Positions 25,989 to 34,994 of a stretch of DNA of 38,055 bases are shown here, in pieces. The notes below the pieces were generated by a model. It worked only from the letters and a program-made list of their open reading frames with translations. It did no database searches and had not been told where the DNA came from. Both the position numbers and the translations under genes were made by a program. The DNA comes from an uncultured Ruminococcus sp. (GTDB lineage: Bacteria > Bacillota > Clostridia > Oscillospirales > Ruminococcaceae): positions 1 through 38,055 of the forward strand of contig CAMZZN010000022.1 of assembly GCA_947345935.1 (NCBI GenBank). Reading direction: 5' to 3'. How positions within the stretch are numbered: position 1 is the first letter of the stretch; the number at the start of each line of letters is the position of its first letter.

Positions 25989-26035
25989 GAACTTGTGTTC
26001 ATGGGTTCTGATAATTGACAGGAGGAATCGGTTTT

Positions 26036-28354
26036 ATGATACCAATGTGTACTAATTGCAAAAAAAGACCTGCCGTGGTGTTTATCACCTCAGTGCAGGG
26101 AAACGAAAAGAAGAACGAGGGACTCTGCCTCACCTGTGCAAGGGAGAGGAAAATTCCGCAGGTGGCGGAATATATGGATAAAATGGGTATCACCGACGAG
26201 GAGATAGATCAGCTTTCCGACCAGATGATGGATATGCTTGACGGAGACAGTTTTGAAATGGGCGGTTCTGGTCTTATGCCTGATTTTATCTCAAATATGT
26301 TCGGGATAGGCGGCGGAGAAGCTTCAGGCGCAAAGAGCGAGAAGAATCCCGGTGAAATCCGTGAAACAAAGGAAAACGGCAAGGAAAAAGGCGAAAAGAA
26401 AGGGATATTCGGACGCAGGGAAAAGAAAAAAGAGCCTAAGTTCCTGGGCAGCTACTGCACCAATCTTTCTCAGAAAGCGGCTGACGGCGATCTTGACAGA
26501 ATAATCGGACGTGACAAAGAAATCGCCCGTGTTATCCAGATTCTTTCCAGAAGAACAAAGAACAATCCGTGCCTTATCGGCGAACCCGGCGTTGGAAAGA
26601 CGGCTATTGCCGAGGGTATCGCTCAGCGCATCAACGAGGGAAATGTGCCGTTCAACTTAGAGGATAAAAAAGTATATCTTCTTGACCTGACGGCGCTTGT
26701 TGCCGGCACTCAGTTCCGTGGACAGTTTGAAAGCCGTGTAAAGGGACTTGTGGACGAGGTGAAGCGTGAAGGGAATATAATCCTTTTTATTGACGAAGTA
26801 CACAATCTTGTAGGCGCAGGAGATTCCGAGGGATCTATGAATGCCGCAAATATCCTTAAACCCGCTCTGTCAAGAGGCGAGGTGCAGGTCATCGGAGCTA
26901 CGACCTTCGGGGAATACAGAAAGTACATCGAAAAGGATTCCGCTCTGGAAAGACGTTTTCAGCCGGTTACCGTCAGCGAACCGACTATCGAGGATACCGT
27001 TGACGTTCTTCTGGGCATAAAGAAGCATTACGAGGAATACCACAGGGTTCATATATCCGATTATCTTATCAGGGTATGTGCGGTTCTTTCCGAGAGATAT
27101 ATCACCGACCGTTTTCTGCCTGACAAGGCTATCGACCTTATGGACGAGGGATGCGCAAGGGCTTGTATACGTTCTCCTGAAATTGCAGAATATGCAAAGC
27201 TACGCAAAGAAATAGAGGTTCTTGAGGGAATGGAAAAAACTATTTCAGAGCAGAACGAGATAGATTATCAGGCTCTTGCAGAAGTAAAGGGCAAGCTTAT
27301 CCATGCACGTGAGGCGGCGGAACCCATCCGGGAAAAGGCTGAAAATATTCAGGTGACGGAAGAGGATATCACCAAGGTCGTCGAATTGTGGACCGGAATA
27401 CCTGCCAGCAAGATCGCCGAGACGGAATTTCTGAAGATCGCACGGCTTGAAGATGCGCTGAAAAAGAGAGTTCTGGGTCAGGACGAAGCTGTAGAACTGC
27501 TGTCAAAGGCAATAAAGCGCACAAGGGTACATCTCAGCAAACGCCGCAGACCCGCTTCGTTTATTTTCGTAGGACCTACAGGCGTGGGAAAGACAGAGCT
27601 GGTAAAAGCTCTGGCAGAAGAAATGTTCGATTCGCCTGAACCGCTTATCCGTCTTGATATGACGGAATATATGGAGAAGCACTCCGTTGCGAGAATGATC
27701 GGTTCGCCTCCCGGATATGTCGGATACGACGAAGCAGGACAGCTTACCGAAAAAGTACGCCGCCGTCCCTATTCGGTAATTCTCTTTGACGAGATTGAAA
27801 AGGCGCATCCTGACGTTATGAATATCCTTATGCAGATCCTGGACGAGGGAAAGGTTGACGACGCTCACGGCAGAACGGTTAATTTTGAGAATACTATTAT
27901 CTGCATGACCTCCAACGCCGGTTCGACTGATAAAACGCTGGGCGTAGGATTCAACAGAACGGCAGACGAGATTTCCAGGGAAAAGGCTATAAAGGGGCTG
28001 AGAGAATTTCTCCGTCCTGAGTTTATCAGCCGTATTGACGAGGTAGTTGTGTTCAGACAGCTTGAAAAATCCGACTTTGCACGTATTGCCGCCCTGATGC
28101 TGGACGAGATGAAAGAACCGCTTTCCGAAAAGAATATTGATCTTGAATACACCGACGCCGCTCTGGAACTTATTGCCGAAAAATCATTCGGAAAGCCTTA
28201 CGGTGCAAGGGATATACGCCGTGTTCTGAGGCAGGATGCAGAGGATAAGATCGCAGAGATCATTATTGAGAACGCTTCTGAAACAGACTGCATAAAAATA
28301 GACGCCAAAGACGGAGAACTTCTGGTTTACACTGCAAAGGAGAGTGAAAAATGA
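26036..28354 (+). CDS. Clp/HSP100 ATPase with N-terminal zinc finger (ClpE-type)
   Basis: A 772-residue unfoldase. ATG 26036 is chosen because AGGAGG lies 10 bases upstream; a TTG at 26015 precedes that site. Instead of the usual Clp_N repeats it opens with a treble-clef-like zinc finger, CTNC (5-8) and CLTC, as in ClpE and McsA, then a charged linker to about residue 130. AAA domain 1: Walker A GEPGVGKT (182-189), Walker B with Asp253-Glu254. A short coiled coil follows. AAA domain 2: Walker A GPTGVGKT (513-520), Walker [16 protein letters not shown] at 637-639 is the loop that docks on ClpP, so it probably feeds the ClpP protease. Its end overlaps the lipoprotein gene by ATGA. Confidence 0.9.
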   Translation: MIPMCTNCKKRPAVVFITSVQGNEKKNEGLCLTCARERKIPQVAEYMDKMGITDEEIDQLSDQMMDMLDGDSFEMGGSGLMPDFISNMFGIGGGEASGAKSEKNPGEIRETKENGKEKGEKKGIFGRREKKKEPKFLGSYCTNLSQKAADGDLDRIIGRDKEIARVIQILSRRTKNNPCLIGEPGVGKTAIAEGIAQRINEGNVPFNLEDKKVYLLDLTALVAGTQFRGQFESRVKGLVDEVKREGNIILFIDEVHNLVGAGDSEGSMNAANILKPALSRGEVQVIGATTFGEYRKYIEKDSALERRFQPVTVSEPTIEDTVDVLLGIKKHYEEYHRVHISDYLIRVCAVLSERYITDRFLPDKAIDLMDEGCARACIRSPEIAEYAKLRKEIEVLEGMEKTISEQNEIDYQALAEVKGKLIHAREAAEPIREKAENIQVTEEDITKVVELWTGIPASKIAETEFLKIARLEDALKKRVLGQDEAVELLSKAIKRTRVHLSKRRRPASFIFVGPTGVGKTELVKALAEEMFDSPEPLIRLDMTEYMEKHSVARMIGSPPGYVGYDEAGQLTEKVRRRPYSVILFDEIEKAHPDVMNILMQILDEGKVDDAHGRTVNFENTIICMTSNAGSTDKTLGVGFNRTADEISREKAIKGLREFLRPEFISRIDEVVVFRQLEKSDFARIAALMLDEMKEPLSEKNIDLEYTDAALELIAEKSFGKPYGARDIRRVLRQDAEDKIAEIIIENASETDCIKIDAKDGELLVYTAKESEK

Positions 28355-29013
28355 CGAAACGCAGATTTGCCGCACTGGGGGCTGCACTCCTTATGTCGGC
28401 ATTGTCGGTGACGGGATGCAAAAAAGACGGCGGATCGTCCGATAATGACAGTTCCGAGAAAAAGTCTGCCGTCATGAATTACGATGACAGGATAGCGGAA
28501 GCGTATAAGGACGTGGAAGATATTGAATCAGGGCCGGAACTTTCCGTGAGCCGTACGTCTGCTCCGGCAGGGGGAGTGGCGGAAGTTACCATTTCTGTAG
28601 ATAACGCCGATGAAATGTGGAATATGTGCGGACTGCATATTGAATATCCTGAGGAACTGAAATGTCAGCTGAACGGTTCGGCTGAGGCTCACATGACGAA
28701 ATACATGGCAGGAGACGCCTGCGACGGATTTCTTACATCTTCAATGGAGTGGTTCGGCGATATGCCGGAAGATCTTGCAGGTCAGGGAAAGTCTATGGTG
28801 TTCTTTGCCGCCGTGTCATCTGGAAATCCGGGCGTCAGCGGAGATATTGTGACTTTCTATCTTGACGTTCCGGAGGATGCAGAGCCGGGAACGGTATATC
28901 CTATTGATTTTTATTATTATAATACAGATCAGTTCACCAATATTAAAGGCGATAAGGAAATGGAAAAATATGCCTTTACTCACTGGAAGGGCGGAAGCGT
29001 AACAGTAGAATAA
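28351..29013 (+). CDS. Lipoprotein with cohesin-like domain
   Basis: A 220-residue protein. The N-terminus MTKRR, a hydrophobic stretch and the lipobox SVTGC (Cys at about residue 23) mark lipid anchoring outside the membrane. A low-complexity Gly/Ser/Asp linker leads to a domain from about residue 62 to 220 with the cohesin pattern: an opening strand PELSVSRTSAPAGGVAEVTI, a central strand with IEYPEEL, then GDIVTFYLDVPEDAEPGTVYPI near the end. Cohesins are beta-sandwich receptors for dockerins. The assignment rests on pattern only; related carbohydrate-binding sandwiches remain possible. It overlaps the Clp gene by 4 bases and ends at a strong terminator. Confidence 0.65.
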   Translation: MTKRRFAALGAALLMSALSVTGCKKDGGSSDNDSSEKKSAVMNYDDRIAEAYKDVEDIESGPELSVSRTSAPAGGVAEVTISVDNADEMWNMCGLHIEYPEELKCQLNGSAEAHMTKYMAGDACDGFLTSSMEWFGDMPEDLAGQGKSMVFFAAVSSGNPGVSGDIVTFYLDVPEDAEPGTVYPIDFYYYNTDQFTNIKGDKEMEKYAFTHWKGGSVTVE

Positions 29014-29035
29014 TACTGCTATAGTATAAATAGTA

Positions 29036-29065
29036 AAAAAACAGCCTTGAAAAAGGCTGTTTTTT
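29036..29065 (+). terminator. Rho-independent terminator closing the long plus-strand block
   Basis: A 13-bp stem (29036-29048 with 29053-29065), core ACAGCCTT/AAGGCTGT, GAAA tetraloop and a run of Ts. It follows the lipoprotein stop by 22 bases. The run of As upstream makes it active in both directions. Confidence 0.92.
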
Positions 29066-29106
29066 ATGATTTTCTACAGATTAGCCCAAAAACCACCATT
29101 TACCGC

Positions 29107-29135
29107 TTTATTTTTTAAAAAAAATGATGTATAAT
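29107..29135 (+). promoter_or_regulatory. Possible promoter of the activase operon
   Basis: TATAAT at 29130-29135 preceded by TG, with a weak TTTATT 17 bases upstream. It lies between the terminator and the gene at 29190. The -35 match is poor. Confidence 0.45.
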
Positions 29136-29189
29136 AATAGTGTATCAAGCTATATAATCAACAGTATGGTTTTTAATGAGGTGTGAGCA

Positions 29190-32111
29190 ATGGAAAAATT
29201 CTCTCTCGGAATAGATGTAGGTTCAACGACCGTAAAGACAGTTATAACTGACAGCGAGGGTAATATTGTATATTCAAAATATCAGCGTCATTTTTCAAAG
29301 GTCAAGGAGACTGTGATTGACCAGCTCAGGCTTATCCGGGCGGACTATCCCGAAGAGAGCTTTACGGTATGCATTACAGGTTCGGCAGGTCTTGGTCTTG
29401 CCGATTCGGCAGGTATTCCTTTTGTTCAGGAGGTTCACGCCGCTTTTCTTGCAGTAAAGAAAAAGCAGCCGGACGCTGATGCCGTTATCGAACTTGGAGG
29501 CGAGGATGCAAAGATAATATTCCTGACCGGCGGTGTGGAACAGCGTATGAACGGTTCATGCGCCGGAGGTACGGGAGCTTTTATTGACCAGATGTCTACG
29601 CTCCTCGGTATAACAGCCGACGAACTTGACAGCCTTTCGCTTAATGCCCGGAAGGTCTATCCTATCGCTTCACGCTGCGGCGTTTTTGCAAAGTCCGATA
29701 TACAGCCTCTTCTCAATCAGGGCGCACGCCGGGAGGATATTGCGGCAAGTATTTTTCAGGCAGTGGTCGATCAGACTGTTTCCGGTCTTGCGCAGGGACG
29801 TTCCATCGAGGGAAAAATACTGTTTCTGGGCGGTCCGCTCTTCTTTCTTAAAGGACTTCGCAGAGCCTTTGTAAAAACTCTTGGTCTTGACAGCGATCAT
29901 GCGGTATTCCCTGACGAAGCGCCTGTTTTTGTTGCTTACGGATGTTCCGTTTATGCGGCAGAGGCAGAGGATTCCTATAGCATAGATGAAATGATAAGAA
30001 AGATCACGGAAGCAAAAGCTTCTGACGATATAGTAACGGGAGAACCGCTTTTCAGATCTCAGGCAGAGTATGACGAATTCATAGACCGCCACAGGAAGTT
30101 TGATCTGGGCTATGCTGATATTCATACATATGAAGGCGACGCATATCTCGGCATTGACGCCGGATCTACAACGACAAAACTGGTGCTTATTACCGGTGAC
30201 GGCAGGATACTCTATCACCATTATTCTTCAAATCAGGGACAGCCTCTTGACAAGATCGCTGCACAGATAAAGATCATATACAGCGAAATGAACCCCGGAA
30301 TCGTGATAAAGGGCTCTGCCGTCACAGGCTACGGCGAAGATCTTATCAGAACGGGACTTTCTGTAGATCACGGTATTGTGGAGACAGTCGCACATTTTAA
30401 AGCAGCGGCATATTTTTGCCCGGACGTTGATTTTATCATCGACATAGGCGGTCAGGATATCAAATGCTTCAAGATCAAAAACAAAAGCATTGACAGCATA
30501 ATGTTGAACGAGGCGTGCTCATCGGGCTGCGGTTCGTTTATTCAGACGTTTGCAATGGCTATGGGATATGATATAGCAGAATTTTCACAGTTGGGACTTT
30601 TCGCAGAGCATCCCGTTGATCTCGGTTCACGCTGCACCGTATTCATGAACAGCTCCGTAAAACAGGCGCAGAAGGACGGAGCAACCGTTGAGGATATTTC
30701 CGCAGGATTGTCCTCGTCTATCATCAAAAACGCAGTCTATAAGGTAATACGTGCCAGGTCAACTGACGAACTCGGAAAGAATATCGTTGTCCAGGGCGGA
30801 ACTTTTCTCAACGACGCCGTTCTCCGCTCCTTTGAGAAAGAACTTGGCAGAAATGTTATACGCCCGGCAATATCCGGTCTTATGGGAGCTTTCGGCTGCG
30901 CCCTGTATGCCATGGAGAATTCCGGCGGCGAACATTCGTCGCTTATTTCAGCCGACGACCTTGCAGGCTTTGACTATACTTCACGTTCCGCCAACTGCGG
31001 AGGCTGTACGGCTCATTGTCAGCTTAACATAATCAGCTTCGGCAAGGGCAGACGTTTTATATCCGGCAACCGCTGCGAAAAAGGCGGCGGCATGGCTCAG
31101 AAGAATAAAGTTCCAAATCTGTACGAGTATAAGTATGACAGTATCGTGAACACGATAAAAACACATCAGCCCAGAAAGTACCGTGGAACAGTCGGACTCC
31201 CTCTTGCTCTTGGATTCTATGAGCAGCTTCCGTTCTGGCATATGCTGTTCACCACCCTGGGCTTCCGGACGGTTATCTCAGATGAAAGTTCACGTGCTAT
31301 GTATTATCTCGGACAGCATACTATCCCTTCAGATACGGTCTGCTATCCGGCAAAGCTTGCTCATGGTCATATTGAAAATCTTCTTGACAAGGGCGTGGAT
31401 TTCATTTTCTATCCCTGCATGAGCTATAATCTTGACGAGAGCGAAAGCGACAATCACTTTAATTGTCCGGTGGTGGCGTATTATCCCGAACTGCTGCTGG
31501 CGAATAATCCACGTCTCAACGAAAGCAATTTTCTTCATCCGTATATGGATCTCAATATAAGAAAAAATGTAGTGAAGGTACTTTCTCACACGCTCAGAAA
31601 GTACAATATCAGGGGCAGGATACCCGCCGCCGTTGACGCTGCATACAAGGCGCTGGAGCTTTATCATGCAGATATAGCAAGCAAGGCACGGGAGATTATA
31701 GATCAGGCACGTGCGGAAAAGCGGAAGATCATCGTTCTTGCCGGACGTCCCTACCACGTCGACAAGGAGATCAACCATGGGATTCATAAACTGATAACAA
31801 GCCTTGGAATGGCTGTCATTACCGAGGACAGCGTTGCGGCTCTTGCCCATACACCTAAGCTTGGCGTGCTGAATCAGTGGACGTATCATTCACGTCTGTA
31901 CCGTGCGGCAAAGTATGTGACGACGCAGCCGGATATGCAGCTTGTTCAGCTTGTTTCCTTTGGATGCGGAATAGACGCCGTTACGGGAGACGAAGTAAGG
32001 TCTATTCTTGAGAGTCACGGAAAACTTTATACTCAGCTTAAAATAGATGAAATCAACAATCTCGGAGCAGCAAAGATCAGGCTGAGAAGTCTTGTAGCCG
32101 CAATGAACTGA
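29190..32111 (+). CDS. 2-hydroxyacyl-CoA dehydratase activase-like protein (two BadF/BcrA ATPase domains plus DUF2229)
   Basis: A 973-residue protein from ATG 29190 (GAGGTG upstream). Two ASKHA-fold ATPase domains follow in tandem: domain 1 begins LGIDVGSTTVKTVI (6-19), domain 2 LGIDAGSTTTKLVLI (about 322). Each has the cysteines that in HgdC-type activases bridge a 4Fe-4S cluster: Cys124 (NGSCAGGTGAF) with Cys163 (SRCGVF), and Cys443 (NEACSSGCGSF) with Cys482 (SRCTVF). A Cys-rich CGGCTAHC segment near residue 605 and a DUF2229-type region from about 650 complete it. Family activases use ATP to drive an electron into a dehydratase. The substrate here is unknown. No classical HgdA/HgdB substrate subunits are nearby. 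Confidence 0.88.
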   Translation: MEKFSLGIDVGSTTVKTVITDSEGNIVYSKYQRHFSKVKETVIDQLRLIRADYPEESFTVCITGSAGLGLADSAGIPFVQEVHAAFLAVKKKQPDADAVIELGGEDAKIIFLTGGVEQRMNGSCAGGTGAFIDQMSTLLGITADELDSLSLNARKVYPIASRCGVFAKSDIQPLLNQGARREDIAASIFQAVVDQTVSGLAQGRSIEGKILFLGGPLFFLKGLRRAFVKTLGLDSDHAVFPDEAPVFVAYGCSVYAAEAEDSYSIDEMIRKITEAKASDDIVTGEPLFRSQAEYDEFIDRHRKFDLGYADIHTYEGDAYLGIDAGSTTTKLVLITGDGRILYHHYSSNQGQPLDKIAAQIKIIYSEMNPGIVIKGSAVTGYGEDLIRTGLSVDHGIVETVAHFKAAAYFCPDVDFIIDIGGQDIKCFKIKNKSIDSIMLNEACSSGCGSFIQTFAMAMGYDIAEFSQLGLFAEHPVDLGSRCTVFMNSSVKQAQKDGATVEDISAGLSSSIIKNAVYKVIRARSTDELGKNIVVQGGTFLNDAVLRSFEKELGRNVIRPAISGLMGAFGCALYAMENSGGEHSSLISADDLAGFDYTSRSANCGGCTAHCQLNIISFGKGRRFISGNRCEKGGGMAQKNKVPNLYEYKYDSIVNTIKTHQPRKYRGTVGLPLALGFYEQLPFWHMLFTTLGFRTVISDESSRAMYYLGQHTIPSDTVCYPAKLAHGHIENLLDKGVDFIFYPCMSYNLDESESDNHFNCPVVAYYPELLLANNPRLNESNFLHPYMDLNIRKNVVKVLSHTLRKYNIRGRIPAAVDAAYKALELYHADIASKAREIIDQARAEKRKIIVLAGRPYHVDKEINHGIHKLITSLGMAVITEDSVAALAHTPKLGVLNQWTYHSRLYRAAKYVTTQPDMQLVQLVSFGCGIDAVTGDEVRSILESHGKLYTQLKIDEINNLGAAKIRLRSLVAAMN

Positions 32112-32138
32112 ACCGGGAATTGACAGGAGGTACTTAAA

Positions 32139-33374
32139 TTGTCCGGATATACGATTTTTACCGAGGAAATGAAAAAGACGCATACTATCCTCGTTCCCGA
32201 TATGCTGCCCATTCACTTCAGGCTGATAATTGACATATTTGAAGCAGAGGGATATAAAATGGAGCTTCTGCGGAACGATTCACGCTCCGTTGTTGACGAG
32301 GGACTGAAAAATGTTCATAACGACGCCTGCTATCCTGCACTGCTTGTTATCGGACAGTTTATGGACGCTCTTAAAAGCGGAAAATACGACCCCGACCGTA
32401 CGGCTCTGCTTATCACCCAGACCGGCGGCGGCTGCCGTGCGTCAAACTATATTCATCTGCTCAGAAAGGCTGTGGATAAGAATTTTCCGCAGGTGCCTGT
32501 GGTATCTCTGAATTTCAGCGGTCTCGAAAAGAACAGCGCTTTCAGGATAACCCCGAAGGTCTTTGTAAAGCTGCTTTATGCGGTGCTTTACGGCGATCTT
32601 CTCATGACCTGCTACAACAAATGCAGAGCCTACGAGGTAAATAAGGGCGATTCTGAAATAATACTGACAAAATGGCAGAAGCGTCTGGGAAATATCTTCC
32701 GCAAGGGAAGCAATATGTACCTGAAAACAAAGAAAGTCTACGTCGATATCCTCAACGACTTTGCTGCGATAAAGCTTAGCGGCGAAAAAAAGATACGTGT
32801 CGGCATTGTGGGAGAGATCTACGTCAAGTACTCGCCCCTTGCCAATAATCACCTTGAGGATTTCCTTATTTCCGAGGGATGCGAGCCTGTTGTTCCGTCG
32901 CTGCTGGAATTTGTAATGTATACGGCGTCCGCTGTTTTCAATAATGCGGAGCTTTACGATAACAGTACAAAGAGAACACGTTTTTATAAGATCGCTTATA
33001 AGCTGGTTTACTCCAAGCAGAAAGAGCTTATCAGAATTATGAAAGAGCACGGCGTATTTGAACCACCCCATGACTTTGAATACCTGCGCAGTCTGGCGGA
33101 TAAATATATCAATCAGGGAGTTGTAATGGGAGAGGGCTGGCTTATCCCGGCAGAAATGGCGGCTCTTGCAAAATCCGGAGTGGATAATATCATCTGCGCC
33201 CAGCCGTTCGGATGTCTGCCGAATCATATTGTTGCAAAGGGAATGTCACGTGCCGTCAAGCAGGATAATCCTAATGCCAATATCGTCGCTATCGATTACG
33301 ACCCCGGCGCTACCAGGGTAAATCAGGAAAACAGAATAAAACTTATGCTTGCAAATGCAAGAGCAGCAGAGTAA
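32139..33374 (+). CDS. 2-hydroxyacyl-CoA dehydratase-like component (HgdB/DUF2229-associated C-terminal part)
   Basis: A 411-residue soluble protein from TTG 32139 with AGGAGG 8 bases upstream. HNDACYPALLVIGQ and QTGGGCRASNY carry conserved cysteines likely to hold an iron-sulfur cluster; GEIYVKYSPLANN and CAQPFGCLPNH match the dehydratase-component family. In many Firmicutes this region is the C-terminal third of a single protein of about 1,400 residues whose front part matches the gene at 29190. Here the two are separate genes 27 bases apart. They probably work as a complex; the reaction is unknown. Confidence 0.82.
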   Translation: MSGYTIFTEEMKKTHTILVPDMLPIHFRLIIDIFEAEGYKMELLRNDSRSVVDEGLKNVHNDACYPALLVIGQFMDALKSGKYDPDRTALLITQTGGGCRASNYIHLLRKAVDKNFPQVPVVSLNFSGLEKNSAFRITPKVFVKLLYAVLYGDLLMTCYNKCRAYEVNKGDSEIILTKWQKRLGNIFRKGSNMYLKTKKVYVDILNDFAAIKLSGEKKIRVGIVGEIYVKYSPLANNHLEDFLISEGCEPVVPSLLEFVMYTASAVFNNAELYDNSTKRTRFYKIAYKLVYSKQKELIRIMKEHGVFEPPHDFEYLRSLADKYINQGVVMGEGWLIPAEMAALAKSGVDNIICAQPFGCLPNHIVAKGMSRAVKQDNPNANIVAIDYDPGATRVNQENRIKLMLANARAAE

Positions 33375-33381
33375 CTTTATG

Positions 33382-33413
33382 CCGCCTCTCCGGATTTTTT
33401 TCCGGAGGGGCGG
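33382..33413 (+). terminator. Hairpin terminator after the dehydratase-like gene
   Basis: Stem CCGCCTCTCCGGA/TCCGGAGGGGCGG (one G-T pair) with a T6 loop, 7 bases after the stop codon. Only TTATATTT follows, so the U tract is imperfect. Confidence 0.75.
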
Positions 33414-33470
33414 TTATATTTAAGTAACAAGATATAATTATTACAAATTGAAACACATGGAAAAATGGTA

Positions 33471-33499
33471 TTGACAAGTGAAAAAAATCGTTGTACAAT
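33471..33499 (+). promoter_or_regulatory. Sigma-A promoter of the MBOAT-SGNH operon
   Basis: TTGACA (33471-33476) and TACAAT (33494-33499) with a 17-base spacer, about 70 bases upstream of the MBOAT start. Confidence 0.8.
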
Positions 33500-33570
33500 A
33501 ATAATATACCGTGAAAAAACGGAAAAAAGAGAGAAAAATAAGAGAACAAAAGAAATAAAGGGGTAGTATA

Positions 33571-34962
33571 ATGGTATTCAGCAGCTTGGAGTTTATTTTT
33601 ATATTCCTGCCTGCATTTTTTATAGCTTACGCACTTTCGCCCACTAAATATAAGAACGCTGTTATCTTTACAGGAAGCGTTATTTTTTATGGTCTCGGCG
33701 TAGGAAAAGCCGTTTATATATGGCTGTTTCTGCTTACGATGCTGTTCAATTTCATTGTGGGACAATTTATCGAAAATTTTCGGCGAGCGGGGAAATTCTG
33801 GCTTACATTCGGCGTCATCTTCAATTTCTGGTGGATGATCTTTTTCAAATACTGGGGTTTTGGGACGGAAAACATAAACGCAATTTTCCACGCCGGTCTT
33901 ACTGTCAAGAATATCATTCTTCCTATCGGAATAAGTTTCTATACGTTCCAGAACGTTTCGTATATCGCCGATGTCTACAGAAAAAAAACACGGGCTGAGA
34001 AGAATTTCATAAATTACGGAGCGTATATAAGTATGTTTCCGCAGCTTATAGCCGGCCCTATTGTTACCTATGAAACGGTAGCTCTCCAGCTCAGAAACCG
34101 AACTCACAGCGCCAAAAAAGTTGAGGACGGACTCAAGACTTTTACCATAGGTCTTGGATATAAAGTACTGCTTGCCAATCAGATTTCCGGACTGTGGAAA
34201 GATATTACCACTGTCGGTTTCGGCTCTATATCTTCGCAGCTTGCCTGGATGGGCGCATTTGCCTATTCGTTCCAGCTTTATTTCGACTTTTGCGGTTACT
34301 CCCTCATGGCGATAGGTCTGGGCAGAATAATGGGATTTGAACTGCCCGGAAACTTCGATCACCCATATATTTCCAAAACCATGACGGAATTCTGGCGCCG
34401 ATGGCACATAACCCTCGGTGCATGGTTCAGGGAATATATCTACATTCCCCTTGGCGGAAACAGACGTGGAAAATTCGCCATGCTGCGCAATACCTTTGCG
34501 GTGTGGCTTTTTACCGGTCTATGGCACGGAGCAAGCTGGAATTTTGTCGTGTGGGGACTGGTTCTGTTCGGGATAATTATGCTGGAAAAGTTCTGCATCG
34601 GAAATTTTCTTAACCGACACGCAGTAATAGGTCATGCATGGATGATCCTTATTATACCGCTTACCTGGCTGATCTTCGCCGTTACCGATTTTAAGGAACT
34701 GGGAACATATTTCAGCCGTCTGCTGCCGTTCACTCACGATACGGAGACAGATCTTTTCAAGGAGGACTATATAAAATACTGGGGAACTTATTCAAAATAC
34801 TTTATAGCAGGAGTGATATTCTCAACGCCTGTTCCCGGTATGATATATAAAAAAATCAAGAATTCGGTTTTCTGCGTCCTGCTGCTGCTGACGGTATTTT
34901 GGGCGTCGATATACTGTATGTATAAGGGAATGGATGATCCGTTCATGTATTTCCGTTTCTGA
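33571..34962 (+). CDS. MBOAT-family O-acyltransferase (AlgI/PatA/DltB-like)
   Basis: A 463-residue membrane protein with about ten hydrophobic segments. The MBOAT core is clear: FPQLIAGPIVTYE, FDFCGYSLMAIGLGRIMGF, EFWRRWHITLGAWFREYIYI and TGLWHGASWNFVVWG with the catalytic His319. AlgI/PatA-type proteins carry an acyl (usually acetyl) group across the membrane and hand it to an extracellular partner that modifies cell-wall or exopolymer sugars. AAAGGGG lies ahead of ATG 33571. The next gene encodes the expected SGNH partner. The acceptor polymer is not evident. Confidence 0.92.
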   Translation: MVFSSLEFIFIFLPAFFIAYALSPTKYKNAVIFTGSVIFYGLGVGKAVYIWLFLLTMLFNFIVGQFIENFRRAGKFWLTFGVIFNFWWMIFFKYWGFGTENINAIFHAGLTVKNIILPIGISFYTFQNVSYIADVYRKKTRAEKNFINYGAYISMFPQLIAGPIVTYETVALQLRNRTHSAKKVEDGLKTFTIGLGYKVLLANQISGLWKDITTVGFGSISSQLAWMGAFAYSFQLYFDFCGYSLMAIGLGRIMGFELPGNFDHPYISKTMTEFWRRWHITLGAWFREYIYIPLGGNRRGKFAMLRNTFAVWLFTGLWHGASWNFVVWGLVLFGIIMLEKFCIGNFLNRHAVIGHAWMILIIPLTWLIFAVTDFKELGTYFSRLLPFTHDTETDLFKEDYIKYWGTYSKYFIAGVIFSTPVPGMIYKKIKNSVFCVLLLLTVFWASIYCMYKGMDDPFMYFRF

Positions 34963-34994
34963 ATTAAAGATTAAACAAAAGCAGGAGACAATAA

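Noticed and set aside
26010..26035. Shared AATTGACAGGAGG ahead of the Clp gene and again at 32118-32130, looking like a -35 box
   Set aside because: The AGGAGG parts are the ribosome sites of these genes and no -10 box lies 16-18 bases downstream; the shared TTGAC is probably chance.
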